From: Heterostelium multicystogenum
Lineage: Eukaryota; Evosea; Eumycetozoa; Acytosteliales; Acytosteliaceae
Assembly: GCA_003667245.1 (NCBI GenBank)
Contig: RCNN01000413.1
Span: forward strand, 1-23,137
DNA: 23,137 nucleotides
Direction: 5' to 3'
Positions 1 to 10,923 of the stretch are shown here, piece by piece (position 1 is the stretch's first letter; every line of letters begins with the position of its first letter). The notes under the pieces are model-generated. The model was not told the origin of the DNA. It saw nothing but the letters and a program-made list of their open reading frames with translations, and did no database searches. The position numbers and the translations under genes were made by a program.

Positions 1-418
1 GGAATTTGATTATTGTCAGATTTAAAGAGGATCAATAACAACTATATCTAGAAATCAATCATCATCATCATCATCATAATATCAATCACAAATAAAATAA
101 TGGAATCGAAAACAAATATAAAGCAAGCAAATCAGCCACCACAAACAAAGAGTGATTTCATTCGTTAGATGGTAACGTTTTTTTTTGAATTAAAATGTTT
201 TTTTATTTTTTCATCAGTCCTGATTCGAATTACATGATTATGCACAGTAATTATAGTGGGTGCTGTTTTTTTGATATTTTTGTGTGAGAAACTTCAATCA
301 TCATCATTATTAATTAAATAACAAAATAGTAATTGAGTGATTTATCAATTTCGTCGACTATCTATATTTATTAGTAATACCCTTTTTGTATATCTAGAAT
401 CAATATTACAACTAAAAC
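1..418. other. Intergenic / leader sequence
   Basis: No gene can be supported here. There is a short ATC/TCA microsatellite at about 58-77. A 22-codon reading frame runs from the ATG at 100 to the TAG at 166-168, followed closely by a GTAACG that could be a 5' splice site, so it might be a first exon, but nothing recognisable is encoded. The rest is T-rich and A-rich sequence typical of a dictyostelid promoter. The stretch just before 419 is AT-rich leader for the next gene. Confidence 0.4.
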
Positions 419-1155
419 ATGTCTTACACTCCAAATTCATTAGTTGGTGTAAGTAGAATCAACTGATGTCATCTATTGCATACCTATATCAAATCAGACC
501 AAACCAGACAGACATTCATTCAAGTGGAGATTAGCGGCATGCAAAAGACAACATATCAATTTTATACACAAGGGCTATTGACTAGTCAGATATCATGCTG
601 AATTCATCATTACAGGCGTACAACATAATCCTAAAAGAAATAGATAAGCGAAAGCACTTCAAAAAGCACTGATTTCATCAGCAACCATGATCTTGGAAAT
701 CAAGATTTAGTTGATATGGTAACAACAATTATCAAGGACTTGAATCATAGTTGTATCTTTGCAACAACAATTAAATTTCATCGTAGGAAAGAATGAGTGA
801 TGGTTTGGTTAATTTCGATATGATATGCTTGCAATAGAGTAGTATTAAATGTTTATAGTCACTTTACTAATTTTATGCTATTTATTAGCTTTTTATAACG
901 CTGGTAGCTTCGCCGCTGGAGGCTATGTATGGTTCAATGAGAATCAGAAGGTTTGAAAGAGAAACACAGAGAATTGTTGGTTCACGATATTGAAAAGGCT
1001 GTTAACCAACCAAGACTAAATCATTTGAAGAGGGTGTTGCTTTCCAAAAGGCTGCCTCTGCACCAAAGGTTGAGACCACTGGTTTTTCAGATGATTTTGA
1101 TCAACTCGTTGCTGATGTTGTTGGTTCCGAATTGGTTAGAGATATCCTTGCTTAA
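419..1155 (+). CDS. Unrecognised small protein gene, spliced and frameshifted
   Basis: I do not recognise this protein. The model starts at the ATG at 419 (MSYTPNSLVG), followed by a clear GTAAGT donor at 449 and a TACAG acceptor at 615. The next exon (from 616) begins AYNIILKEIDKRK and continues in shifted frames with helix-like sequence (KALQKALISSATM). A further intron may run from a GTAACA donor near 721 to a TTATTAG acceptor near 888. The last part reads FYNAGSFAAGGYVWFNENQK, then, after one-base shifts near 953 and 1015, a charged region and the end SELVRDILA with TAA at 1153-1155. The frames on either side of each shift both look protein-like, so sequence errors are the likely cause. 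Alternatives are a pseudogene or two small genes. Exon borders after 650 are guesses. Confidence 0.4.
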
Positions 1156-1286
1156 ATAAATTAAGCAGTCACATACAACATTATAATACATAGCTTTACA
1201 TAAACAAATTAAATATACACACACCAAATCGATTGTTTATATTAGATACAATTAAACTATTAGTTAAGTAAATACACCTATTTTTA

Positions 1287-2434
1287 TTATCTACGTTGTT
1301 TCAAAAGAGTTTTAGGCAAGGGCATAGAGCTCTGGGCGATATTCTAAAAGTTTGTAGTTGCAATCTGGCACACTTCGAATCCATAGAGAGCACCCCACCA
1401 TGCACATCCAATGGCGGCTGTACTGTCAGAATCACCACCGTGGATAGCGGATCTCTCTATCATCTCCTTCCACGAGCTACCTGCGCTAAGAAGAGCATCA
1501 TAAGCAATAATAACAGAGTCATGTCCACTTGATCCTCCCCAGCATCAAAAGAAAGTTTGTTGTAGTACTCATCTCTCTCAAGGAAATCATACTTCTCTGG
1601 GAACACTGCTTCTGTATCGGTTCCAGGTGTAAGGTTTCTATCTCTAAGATAGGCTTCCCAAGCAGTATAAAAGTAGTTTCCAACCACGTTCGTATTGCTC
1701 CATTGTACGATGTGGCTGTGATTCCGACTCTGCTAGATATTGTTTGGCTGAGGGTAGTCCTTCAGCCATTAATTTACGTCCCATTGGCGTGGGGGGCACT
1801 CCTTGAATTGCATAGGAGGTAAACAGGGCAGACACGAAAGCGCCAAGGAATCCAACAGGATGATTATGTGTAATGACGACCAGACTCAATAGAATAACGC
1901 AAGAGGTCATTGAATGACTCTGGTGTCCAGTATTTTAGTCCAATACACATTGATCTCATAGCACCACCACATCCACCACCCGAAGGTGAGTATGGAACTT
2001 CATTCCATTTGATCAAAGTTTTTTTTCATGCCTGGAGTCATCTTTGAAAAGCGATTCAACCGATTGTCTTCCTGGAGCTCTACCACCCATGTCTTCAAGA
2101 CTTCTGATGTAGGCAGTTGCAATCTCCGAACAAATCTTTTCGAAATCATCACCGTTTGTCTCGTGTGGATTGCAATAGCAGTTGCCAAGTGCATAACGGT
2201 ATCATCTGATACTCTCCAGTTTTGATGATCTACTCTGTTAAAAAAGTCAAGTTAATTGAAGTTCTCTCTGGTCGTAGACTAAAAGACACAAACTTTATCT
2301 TTTCATAGCCACCCAAATCATTATATTCCTTTAGTAGTTGCCTTGGATTTCTTTCAAACTCCCATCTACCATTCTTATATCCAATGGCATCACCAAACAC
2401 CTGACAAAACCATACAAGCACAATACTTTTTCAT
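1287..2434 (-). CDS. adprh: ADP-ribosylarginine hydrolase (ARH1/ADPRH family), frameshifted
   Basis: ARH1 enzymes remove ADP-ribose from arginine side chains, reversing mono-ADP-ribosylation; catalysis needs Mg2+. The reading order matches the family from end to end: an N-terminus [12 protein letters not shown] followed by [25 protein letters not shown] (about 2190-2210, metal-binding Asp pair); [33 protein letters not shown] (about 1850-1875); WGGSSGHDS (about 1515-1541); and [11 protein letters not shown] (about 1415-1443, the second metal-binding cluster). DSDST rather than DTDT favours the ARH1 branch over ARH3. One 59-bp intron (2235-2293) restores [13 protein letters not shown]. The start was chosen because MKKY aligns with the family start. 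About eight single-base frameshifts interrupt it (near 2400, 2155, 2035, 1865, 1685, 1541, 1355 and 1314), one of them in an A8 run; all catalytic motifs remain intact. Either the sequence has errors or this is a young pseudogene. Confidence 0.85.
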
Positions 2435-2551
2435 CCATCTTCACTGTGATATGTTTATCTATAATAAAATTCACAATCAAGTCCGCCACCAGAGTCTTTC
2501 ATTTTTTTTGTTATTTTTATGTTTTATTGTATTATTATTTTTATAAGAATT

Positions 2552-2867
2552 TTAAAGATTCTCCAAGAAAACAAAACCAGACCTGTGAAAGTAAGTAGCT
2601 GTATTATTTCTAAAACTAACAAACATCAAACAAACATAATCTTTATAGAGAATTGATTCAAAGAATAACTCGATTTTATCACTATCCAAAATGACATCGA
2701 GTTGATTATTTGTGTGTCTGTGTGTTACACAATAGCCAATCAAAAGTTGTGGGGCAACATTCATCACCAAAGAAAGAATCAGATTAATAATGTCAATAAA
2801 GAACAAACACTGAATCAATAGCTGATTCTTTAATATCGTAAATAATATCCTTTTTCAGTGATTCCAT
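2552..2867 (-). CDS. Possible small membrane protein, unrecognised
   Basis: An ATG at 2867 opens MESLKKDIIYDIKESAIDS, then one base shift near 2795 leads into a continuous frame with a hydrophobic stretch (IINLILSLVMNVAPQLLIG) and a mixed region rich in I, L, F and D, ending at TAA 2552-2554. Total length would be about 105 residues with one or two membrane segments. I recognise no family. It lies just upstream of the ADP-ribosylarginine hydrolase on the same strand, separated by about 120 bp that includes another short ATG frame. The joined frames look more protein-like than random AT-rich DNA, but without homology this remains tentative. Confidence 0.3.
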
Positions 2868-3560
2868 CACTTGTTTGAAGCAACCTTAAAATATTAGTCT
2901 TTTGAAGTGTGCGAGTTGCAAACTACTAAGATAGGCTATGAATGAATCACCAAAACTAAAACTTTTTTTGATACAAACTTATTTTTATTTAGGCTAAACT
3001 GGGGTAGTCGTGGTTAAAAATATTATTTGCACTCATAACTGCAAAGAATGCTTAAACCCCCTTATTCTGATGTTACTTAAATCCAAATTTGGAAGTAATA
3101 TTAATATGTTTATTGCCCATTTGTCTTTCTATTAAGTAACTAAATAAAAAAAAATAAACATACAATGAGGTAGTTGAGTTTTATTTGCTTAATAACTCCA
3201 CTTCACTCTTTATTTGCACAACAAATACACCCCCCAAACTTAACACACTCTTCACAACCACCACCATACTCATTAAACACTTAACTCTCTTTCGCTGACA
3301 CTCACTTCATTTACACAATTTCCAAATTATAAACAACATCATTTATAATTATTTGAATCATACATTAATTTATTATTTATTTGTTTACTCTTTTTCTATA
3401 GATATTAACTCACTCATTAATTATCATCATCTTGCAAGTTGTTTAGCAAGTAAGTATTGTATTTATCCTTTTATTTCTCTTTGTTCTTTGTTATTAATAT
3501 TATCTTAGTTTCTTTTATACATACATAAAAATAATTAGATATTATTAGTTTGTTTGTTAA
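2868..3560. promoter_or_regulatory. Intergenic region upstream of the perilipin-like gene
   Basis: No gene seen. The region holds poly-T/poly-A stretches, a C/A-rich block at about 3200-3290 with runs such as ACACCCCCCAAAC, and AT-rich sequence up to the ATG at 3561. A GTAAGT at about 3449 could be the donor of a 5'-UTR intron, but no acceptor close to the start was convincing. It probably carries the promoter for the plus-strand perilipin-like gene and possibly for the minus-strand gene starting at 2867. Confidence 0.35.
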
Positions 3561-5167
3561 ATGATGTCGTCTACTGAAGAGTCTGATTCAACTGCAACTG
3601 TTATTCCAGAAAAGTACAAGTTGCTTGAAAAATACAAAAACTTTGTCACGTCTCTATGATTACAGTTTAATTTCATCTACTGTAAACACTTCCTGTGACT
3701 TGTACAACTATGCCAAGAGTTATTCTTTACTCAGAGTAAGTTTAATGATATAACTACTTGGTATAATGTTATTAATACAATAAATTAATTATAGATGCCA
3801 ATGGAATTGAGTGAAGCTACTGTAAGCTTAGTATCAAAACCAATTTTGGATGTTTGTGATCCTTTGATCAATAAGGCTGATGATTTCGCTGCTGACAAAA
3901 TTGACAAAGTAAGTTGTATTTAGGAACAATCTTTAAAAAAAGTATTAATATTGAGTCACCAAAAGATTGAAATAACAGCAGCAAAAACTAAAGATTTGGT
4001 TATCAACACTGTTACACCATACAAAGAGAATGCAATCAACACCTTGAGCAAAACTATTTCAAAGGTTGATAGCACTATTGAAAGTGTTCTCGAGATTGGT
4101 GAAGAGAAAATCTCTGGTACACCATTGCAAGAAGTTGTCACCAAATCCGTTGCCTCTATTGAAACATTCGCTGAGAATGTTGTTGACACAATCCTTCCTC
4201 CACCAACTGATGAGCCTACCTCAGATCCATCAAAGTAAGTTATATTTAGATATTTTCATTCGATTATTGTATTAATCTTTAATTCCCAAGCATGTACAAT
4301 TTGGAAAAGAGATTCCCTGTTATCTACAAATTGAGAACTAGAGTCAACTATGAGTCAGTCAAAGGTATTCCAAGCAACACCTATCAAGGGTATCACCAAG
4401 TATACCACTGGTACGTTTTTTAATAAAAACTAATCATAATGATGATCAGTTGTTAATCTTTATGATTTCTTTTTTTTTTTCTAAGTTAAACCAATTTCAT
4501 ACCTCGTAGAGAAGCTCCATAATGCATCGGATAGAATTGCCTCCATGAATTTGTCTGAAGTCAGAGATGAGGTTTCAAAGAAAACCATTGACCAAATCTA
4601 TGTCTACTTGGACACAACCGCTGCAACAGTTGGAAACTTCTCTCTATGGGTTCATAGATTCGATCCAAATGAAATTCTCATCTCTATTTCTGAACTTACT
4701 AATATGATTAAAGAATCCAAGAATCAAATATTGAATACCGCAGACCAAAAACAAAAAATCCAAGTATCTATCGAAATCATTTCCGTTTGCCTATCATTTT
4801 TTACTAACATCTATAATTATTACAGAAATTTAAAGATGACTGCACTAAAATCCTCAAGAAAACTGGTCAACTCTTACAACAACAAAATTGATTCCGGAAA
4901 GGCTAAAGTAGAGGAATGGAAGAAATCAGATCTTACCATTCTCAAGACTACTGTTGTCTTAGTTGAACAAGCTGTACATAATATCCTCTTAGTTATCCCA
5001 AACATCCTTTCTTAGCCCAGCCGATCTCATTGAATTTGCCAACAGCACCTACAAAGAAAATGTTAGCAAAGAAAACCAACTCATCTTCATCCAACACCAC
5101 CCCAAACAATGAATCAACAAACTCAACACCAAACAATGAATCATCCCCATCTCAACAAGATTCATAA
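3561..5167 (+). CDS. plnA: Perilipin-like lipid-droplet coat protein, spliced and frameshifted
   Basis: Perilipins coat lipid droplets and control access to stored triglyceride. The N-terminal third resembles the PAT domain: YDYSLISSTVNTSCDLYNYA, then MELSEATVSLVSKPILDV and DPLINKADDFAADKIDK, followed by long amphipathic helices and a C-terminal helical region (VKPISYLVEKLHNASDRIA onward). Proposed introns are 3736-3794, 3909-3965, 4235-4290 and 4411-4485; each restores the frame apart from base shifts near 3655, 4373 and 5012. Past the apparent stop at 5013-5015 another frame continues as a Ser/Asn/Thr-rich tail ending SQQDS with TAA at 5165-5167. The estimated product is about 450 residues. 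Start choice: tandem ATGs at 3561 and 3564. The symbol follows the single perilipin known in Dictyostelium; identity rests on pattern similarity, not an alignment. Confidence 0.7.
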
Positions 5168-5287
5168 AAATCTAGTCATTTATATTATATTCTAATTAAT
5201 CCCAACTATTTTTTATCTGCACAAATAAATCATTTTTTTCTATGGTCAATTAAAAAACAATAAAGATTTATTCAATTAAGAATACCT

Positions 5288-8200
5288 CTATCTATTTGTG
5301 AAACCTTTGCAAGTGATGAGAATTCTTCGATGATCTTTCGGAAAGTATTTTGTTTTGATTTGTATCGCATGATGTTTCTCAATGAATTTCTCTTTTTGGG
5401 CCAGGGTGATATGGGATGATGGGAAACCTTCTACTTGCAGCATTCGCAGAGCTACCGGTCTAAATGTATTGGGGTGACATGTAGCTAGTGTATTAATTAT
5501 ATTTGCAATATATATGGCAATGGACCGAGGAGAGCAACCACCAACAGCATAAAGAACCTGTTTTATCAAATTCTCTCCATGTTGCCCTAGAATCCTGTCA
5601 AGTTCAGTTTTAAACATTAAATAATTTGTTGATCACTTTTTTGTTCAACTATAAAAAATTAAATATTTTAGTATTTTCAAACATGAGAACAAGATTAGTT
5701 GATAGTTACCTGAAATTAAAGTAGATAAAAATGAGCAAACAGGTCTAATTGTTGGTTTATCTTGAATATTTTAAAATATTTTCAAGGATTACTTGGAACA
5801 ATGGCAATCAACAGATTAATTGGGAATGAAAGTATGTTGTATTTGATACACTGCTCCCAAAGTGAAAAGTATTCTTTGGTAATAACTGGGATAATCGAGA
5901 GATTGTAGAGTGAGTTGGTATGAATTGCTCCAACTCTATCTGAATTTCCTTTCTTCCAAATTTGGAAGGTTGTTGAAGATAACGAGTTGATCGAGTGTGT
6001 TAGGAAATCATAGTTTTTGTTTGCGGAGAGTGATGGGAAGCCTATAGTAAGTGTATTAAGTGTTTGACTTAAAGGTGTGATTTCATAGATCTCAGTTAGT
6101 TGTATAAAAATTGTTGATATAAATTGATCATGATTCTTTCCACACGAATTAATAATCCTTTTATAAAGAATACTAATTTGCTATAATAGAATTAGATTAA
6201 TAGTGACTCCTTGGTTATGTTTAAAGCACTTACATCAATTATTTCTATATCGCTTTGGTGTATTTTTAAAAATATTTCCAGTTATTGGAATTATAGCTAA
6301 AGCAATTGGCAAAAATTTGATGTGAATATTTGCCTTCTTGCTCCAAAGATATTTCATACTCTTCCTTTTCAAATATCTTAAAAAGTTTAGCAAATATTGA
6401 TAGTGTATTGATCAAAGTAGCTTTTGATGTCTTGGTGTTCGGTTGATATTGGTTCAAGAAATTTAAATATGGTGATATCAATGTGGAAATATAATTTAAG
6501 GTTTCTTCAGGTGGTAACACCGCAACAATTTCAAGCAACGCCTCTAATATCTTCCTTGATGATTCAGTATCTTGCTACATTGTTTTTTAAGAGTAAGTAT
6601 TTTGAAAAATTAAAGAGTTTTATCGTTTACTTACTGAAATAATAGGCTCGCAAACTTTAACTAGTGTAGATATATCGCTTGAAAGTAGTAAGGCACATTT
6701 ATCATTTCTAGCAATTGAGAGAAAAGAGTCTGATGCTACGCTCGAGAGGTCAGGATTTGAAAAAGCTGGTATAAAGTCACCAACCAATTTGATTAGAAAT
6801 TGGGTGCTCTTCTCTAACAAATTAGCATATTTTCCAGCAAGTACAATAGTTGATTTAACCAACGGAGTCGATTGGATCGGAAGTGAGCCAAGTAATTGGA
6901 AGAGCTGTGGATGAAAGAAATATCATCTGAGATTCCCTCTGACAAACAACCCAACAGGTACACTGTGGATTCAATTGATTGCCAAGTCGTATTTGGGAAT
7001 TTATTGATATCATTCCAGAGTGAAGATAATAATATCTGCAATACCTTTGATTCTAATATACTGTATATATTCAACAGTGAATCACCTGTAGATATTCTAA
7101 ATCTTTTAAAAATTTTCTTGTTCAACTGAATGGGAAGGTACCAATAATTAATATCAAAGCTTTGATAAAAGGTGACATTGTGTGAATACATACGATTGTC
7201 CATTTCCTCTTCTGGGAACATGCATTTTGTTCGTAAAAGCTCGATAGTATCGCACAGGAATGGATTCCATATACTGATGTCAATGTTACTGTCGAACAGA
7301 GTATGTACTTCGCTGATAACTGGCTCCATTAAATCACAAATATCAATACCTCCTCTCATCGCCAAAGCTACCAATACTGACATGAAGTTTTTATTGTGCT
7401 CACTGGAAAGCAACAGCTTTGCATGTATCTCTGGTATATGTGAAAACAGCATAAATATTGAGGTGTAAATCCTCTCATTAAATTCCTGTTGTGCTGCTAT
7501 GTAGAAATGAGGAGAACCTCGAGGATTCGAGCTATTATCGGGTCAAACGAAGAAGGATACTGCTTAAAATGCTTTCCTCTCATAAAGGTAAAGATTTCGT
7601 CGAGCACCAAAACAAAATCCTCTACCAGCTGTGGATCTTTGACTACAGCATCAAAGCAATCCGAAATCATAGTACCCAAGAGGAAGTAAGTTGCTGGTGT
7701 ATCAAAAAGTATCCAACTTTTTAAACACTTGAGTGATGACTTGAGTATGGAGGTTGTCTGTGTGGTTGGAGGCGTCGACATTGTTGCACCAAAACTTGAT
7801 AAACTTTGCAATAGCTTTCATAATAGCTTCTGTTGACTTGTTGAATTCGAATCCAACTTTGTTTTCTTCTTTCTTGTGTGATATAGTCGCTAATCAATAG
7901 TTCATCTGGCAATATAGTCAGAAGCTCCAAAACTACCGATATTTTGTTGTTGTCGTTAATGTTGATAGTATTGATATTTTTAAAGTAGTTGTTTGCCTCC
8001 GATACATTTAAATCTGGAAAAATAAGCTGTAATATATCTTGAATTGGATTGCTCCATGTCTCGGGAGTTGAGTGACAGGCAATAGCGGCCACTGCCAAGC
8101 AAAGCCGAGTTACAACTACTTTCTGGAGAGTATCACTTGGTAACAAAATCATCAGCTGCTCTAGTACCTGTGTCTTCAGCTCATCAGACATATTGGTCCA

Positions 8201-8488
8201 ATCTGACTTTATCTTTCCTTCAATTGTCGATGCACCAAAGTATTGTATTCAACAATGCTATTCTGTAGCAACAAAGGTGCAACAGACCATACAGAGTTTG
8301 ACTTTTGGAACTGTATCAGCCAATCCTGTGCCATAGCCATATTGTTTGGATCGCCTGAGGATCCATAGAATGAATGAAGTACCTTGATATACAATCGAAG
8401 TAGAAAGAACTCTAAATAAGTATTCTCAGCGATGCGACAGTGGGTCGATGATACCTACATTCTGTACTGACTCAACAGAATATTGCAT
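5288..8488 (-). CDS. ipo13: Importin-13 (karyopherin-beta nuclear transport receptor), frameshifted
   Basis: Importin-13 is a Ran-dependent HEAT-repeat carrier that imports and exports cargo through nuclear pores. Sequence order follows the family: an N-terminal helix pair with MAQDWLIQFQKSNSVW, FGAST after a base shift near 8245, VVTRLCLAVAAIA, VVLELLTILPDELL, a central FRISTGDSLLNIYSIL, then KPTIRPVCSFLSTLIS and the C-terminal YAVGGCSPRSIA and EGFPSSHITLAQKEKF, a family-specific ending. Proposed introns are 8412-8454, 6575-6633, 6181-6233 and 5649-5709; all have GT...AG ends and restore frame. The ATG at 8488 (MQYSVESVQNV) joins through the 43-bp first intron. The spliced length of about 990 codons fits the usual 960-1000. 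Frameshifts lie near 8245, 7860, 7470, 6875, 6320, 5800 and 5620. It converges on the perilipin-like gene with about 120 bp between the stops. Confidence 0.85.
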
Positions 8489-9111
8489 ATTTTCAACAAT
8501 GTATATTGGTGTTCTACTCTATCTACTGGCTTCAAAGGAAATTACAATGATATATTATATATAAGTTTATTCTTTAATACTAGTTTACTAGTTTATTGAT
8601 AGATGAGCATTGTTATTAATAGTTAGTTGTCTTGGGTGAAAATCGTCGATAAAAAATTAAAAAAAAACTTGGAATCAGTAACTGTAACTTCCACCTTTTT
8701 GATATAAAGTTAATTTAATTTAATCATTCATATTATAAAATTAATATTCTATCACTCTAATCTACCGATAAGATATCTAAGAAACATACAAAAACTATTT
8801 ACACTAATAAATAACTAACATTAATAATTTCAGAATATACCTATATTTTTTAGTAAAAATGATGGAAACAATTGTCATTAGTGTTTATTTACCACTCACT
8901 ATATACACCAATAAATATAGGGTGGAATATTCTTGAAATCAAATATATTAATAATTAATATTATCAGTTAATTTTATATTACTTTTAAATTTGTAATTTT
9001 GAAAAACCGAACGAAAAATTTTTATCACTAAACATCTGCATAGTTTGATTAATTTATTTAGCTGCTACAAATATGTAAAGATATTAAATTTAAATCTATT
9101 TAGAGCATCAA
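8489..9111. promoter_or_regulatory. Divergent promoter region between importin-13 and YchF
   Basis: About 620 bp with no supportable gene, very AT-rich, with long T and A runs. The two flanking genes start outward from it, so it should contain both promoters. A pyrimidine-rich TTTAG at about 9091 just before the YchF start may be the acceptor of a 5' intron that would add an upstream exon; an open frame also runs here from 9045 without an ATG. Confidence 0.4.
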
Positions 9112-10923
9112 ATGCTACGCACTCTACTCGAACTTTAAACTATATATTGCCATCCAACAGATCGCTGTTCACTGGAAGATACAACTATGCAACTGAAACA
9201 CCAAAGGAAATTAAGGAAGCAAAAAGCCTCTTACTTTGTAAAGACTAGAGGTGGTTGTAAATCTGCAGGTATAGTTGGTAAGTATTACTCATAGTAATAT
9301 CGATATCTTCAAACACTCTTCTTAACCATCGTCAACTATAGGTCTACCAAACGTTGGGTAAGCTGCTAATAAATTGACTCTGTTGATATTGTTAATTTAC
9401 ATTACTAAATGTTTACAATTGGACTCTAGAAAATCTACACTCTTCAATGCTTTAACTAGTTCACAAGCTGCAATGGCTGCTGTATGTACTCTAAATCTTA
9501 GTTTTTTGAGATAGCACTAACCATCACCTTATAAAATATCATTTCATAGAATTTCCCTTTCTGTACTATTGAGTAAGTGGTTGTGGATTGACTGATTGGT
9601 GCGTTATATTTATTGATATCTTTGAATAGTCCAAATGTTGGATTAGTATTTGTTCCAGATGAGAGATTAGATTATATTTCCAAGACTTTAAATACAAAGA
9701 GTAAAGTTGGTACACAATTGGAGTTTGTCGATATTGCAGGATTGGTAAAGGTGCTGCAGATGGTGAGGGTCTTGGAAATAAGTTTCTTGCAAATATTCGT
9801 CAGGTTTCGTTGATTGTTTCATTTGGTTCGTTGTTTTGAGGATGCCAATATTACACATGTACACGATGCAATAAATCCTGTCAAAGATTTGGAGACCATT
9901 GAAACAGAACTTATTTTGGCAGATCTACAGTCTCTAGAGAAAATTATTTCTGAGCCTAAAAAGCGTCCTACTCCAGAGATGACCCTGCGACATGATTTAG
10001 CTGTAAGAATTAGAAAGTCATTGGAGGGAGGTTTAATGGCCAGAGAAATTATTATCACAGACAAAGAATGGGCAGCATTCCAATCACTACATCTTCTCAC
10101 TGCTAAACCTATGCTCTACACCTGTAATGTTGGTGAAGCCGACGCAGCCACTGGAAACAAATATACAGATATGGTTAAAGAATTCTCTCAAAAGCAAGGA
10201 TTGGAATTGGATCCTGTTGTAGTCTCTGCCAAAATTGAGTCAGAAGTATCATTGTTGGAAAGCGACGAAATGAAGCGTGAGTTCCTTGAACTCTATGGAT
10301 TGAAGCAAAACGGACTCTACAAAGTTATTAATGGTGCACGTCAATTAATGGGTCTCCAATCATACTACACTGCATCAGAAAAAGAATGTCGTGCTTGGAC
10401 CATTCCAATTGGAACCAAGGCAAGACAAGCTGCAGGAGTTATCCATACCGATTTCGAGAAAGGTTTCATCAAGGCTGATGTAAGTATTCCGCATAGATAA
10501 TCACCAATCAAAGAAAAAAGAAGCGTGAAGAATCTTTGGATGTTAAATATCTCAACCAACTTTGAGTGCTAAAAATCCGGAAGCATATAACCCTAAAAAT
10601 AATAACACAAATCAAATCCCAACACCCATTCATCCACGATCAACCAATCACCCAACAATTAAATCCATACAATTATCATCGTGAAGGTGATATCAAACAC
10701 CTTCATTTGTGCATTCATTCAACTTAAATTGATACCAATTTAAGCAAAACAACTACTAACTTGATTAACTATTATTTGTGTATCTGTACAGACAATCTCC
10801 TACCAGGATTTCATTGACAACAACTGTGACGATAAGTTGGCAAAAGAAAAAGGAAAACAAAGAAGCGAAGGTCCGCTCTATGAAGTAAAAGATGGTGATG
10901 TATTATTCTTTAAATTCAATTAA
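9112..10923 (+). CDS. YchF/OLA1-type ATPase, probably mitochondrial
   Basis: YchF/OLA1 proteins are Obg-like P-loop NTPases that prefer ATP and bind ribosomes. Visible motifs: G1 AGIVGLPNVGKST assembled across three exons; FPFCTIDPNVG; G3 region [10 protein letters not shown] then [13 protein letters not shown]; an altered G4 NVGE in place of the usual NKxD, the family mark of ATP use; and a C-terminal TGS domain ([16 protein letters not shown] ... [15 protein letters not shown]). Introns: 9278-9341, 9358-9429, 9482-9549, 9573-9629 and 10480-10791. The N-terminus is rich in Arg, Ser, Thr and Leu with no early acidic residues ([20 protein letters not shown]), suggesting a mitochondrial presequence. 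The ATG at 9112 is tentative because one base shift is needed near 9128. Other shifts lie near 9223, 9749 (AAA run) and 9817. Spliced length is about 412 codons, versus about 363 for bacterial YchF plus a presequence. Confidence 0.9.
9342..9357 (+). other. 16-nt microexon of the YchF gene
   Basis: The upstream intron ends AACTATAG at 9341 and the next begins GTAAGC at 9358, leaving an exon of only 16 nucleotides. It completes a split Gly codon, encodes LPNV and gives two bases of the following Gly; the next exon supplies the last base and continues KSTLFNAL. Without it the Walker A motif GLPNVGKS cannot form, so it must be included for a working enzyme. Confidence 0.8.
10480..10791 (+). other. 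Long last intron of YchF with two perfect hairpins
   Basis: The intron starts GTAAGTATT after the codon for GAD and ends CTGTACAG before the TGS-domain exon. At 312 bp it is four to five times longer than the other introns of the gene. Near its 3' end are two adjacent inverted repeats: TGAAGGTG (10682-10689) pairs with CACCTTCA (10698-10705), and CTTAAATTG (10723-10731) pairs with CAATTTAAG (10736-10744) around a 4-base loop. A small RNA or a splicing structure are possible; no C/D or H/ACA box set is convincing. Confidence 0.55.

Noticed and set aside
58..77. ATC/TCA repeat as part of a mobile element
   Set aside because: It is a simple microsatellite; no terminal repeats, target duplication or transposase frame is near.
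1296..2598. Several plus-strand ORFs over the hydrolase region
   Set aside because: They are antisense shadows; all ADP-ribosylhydrolase motifs read on the minus strand.
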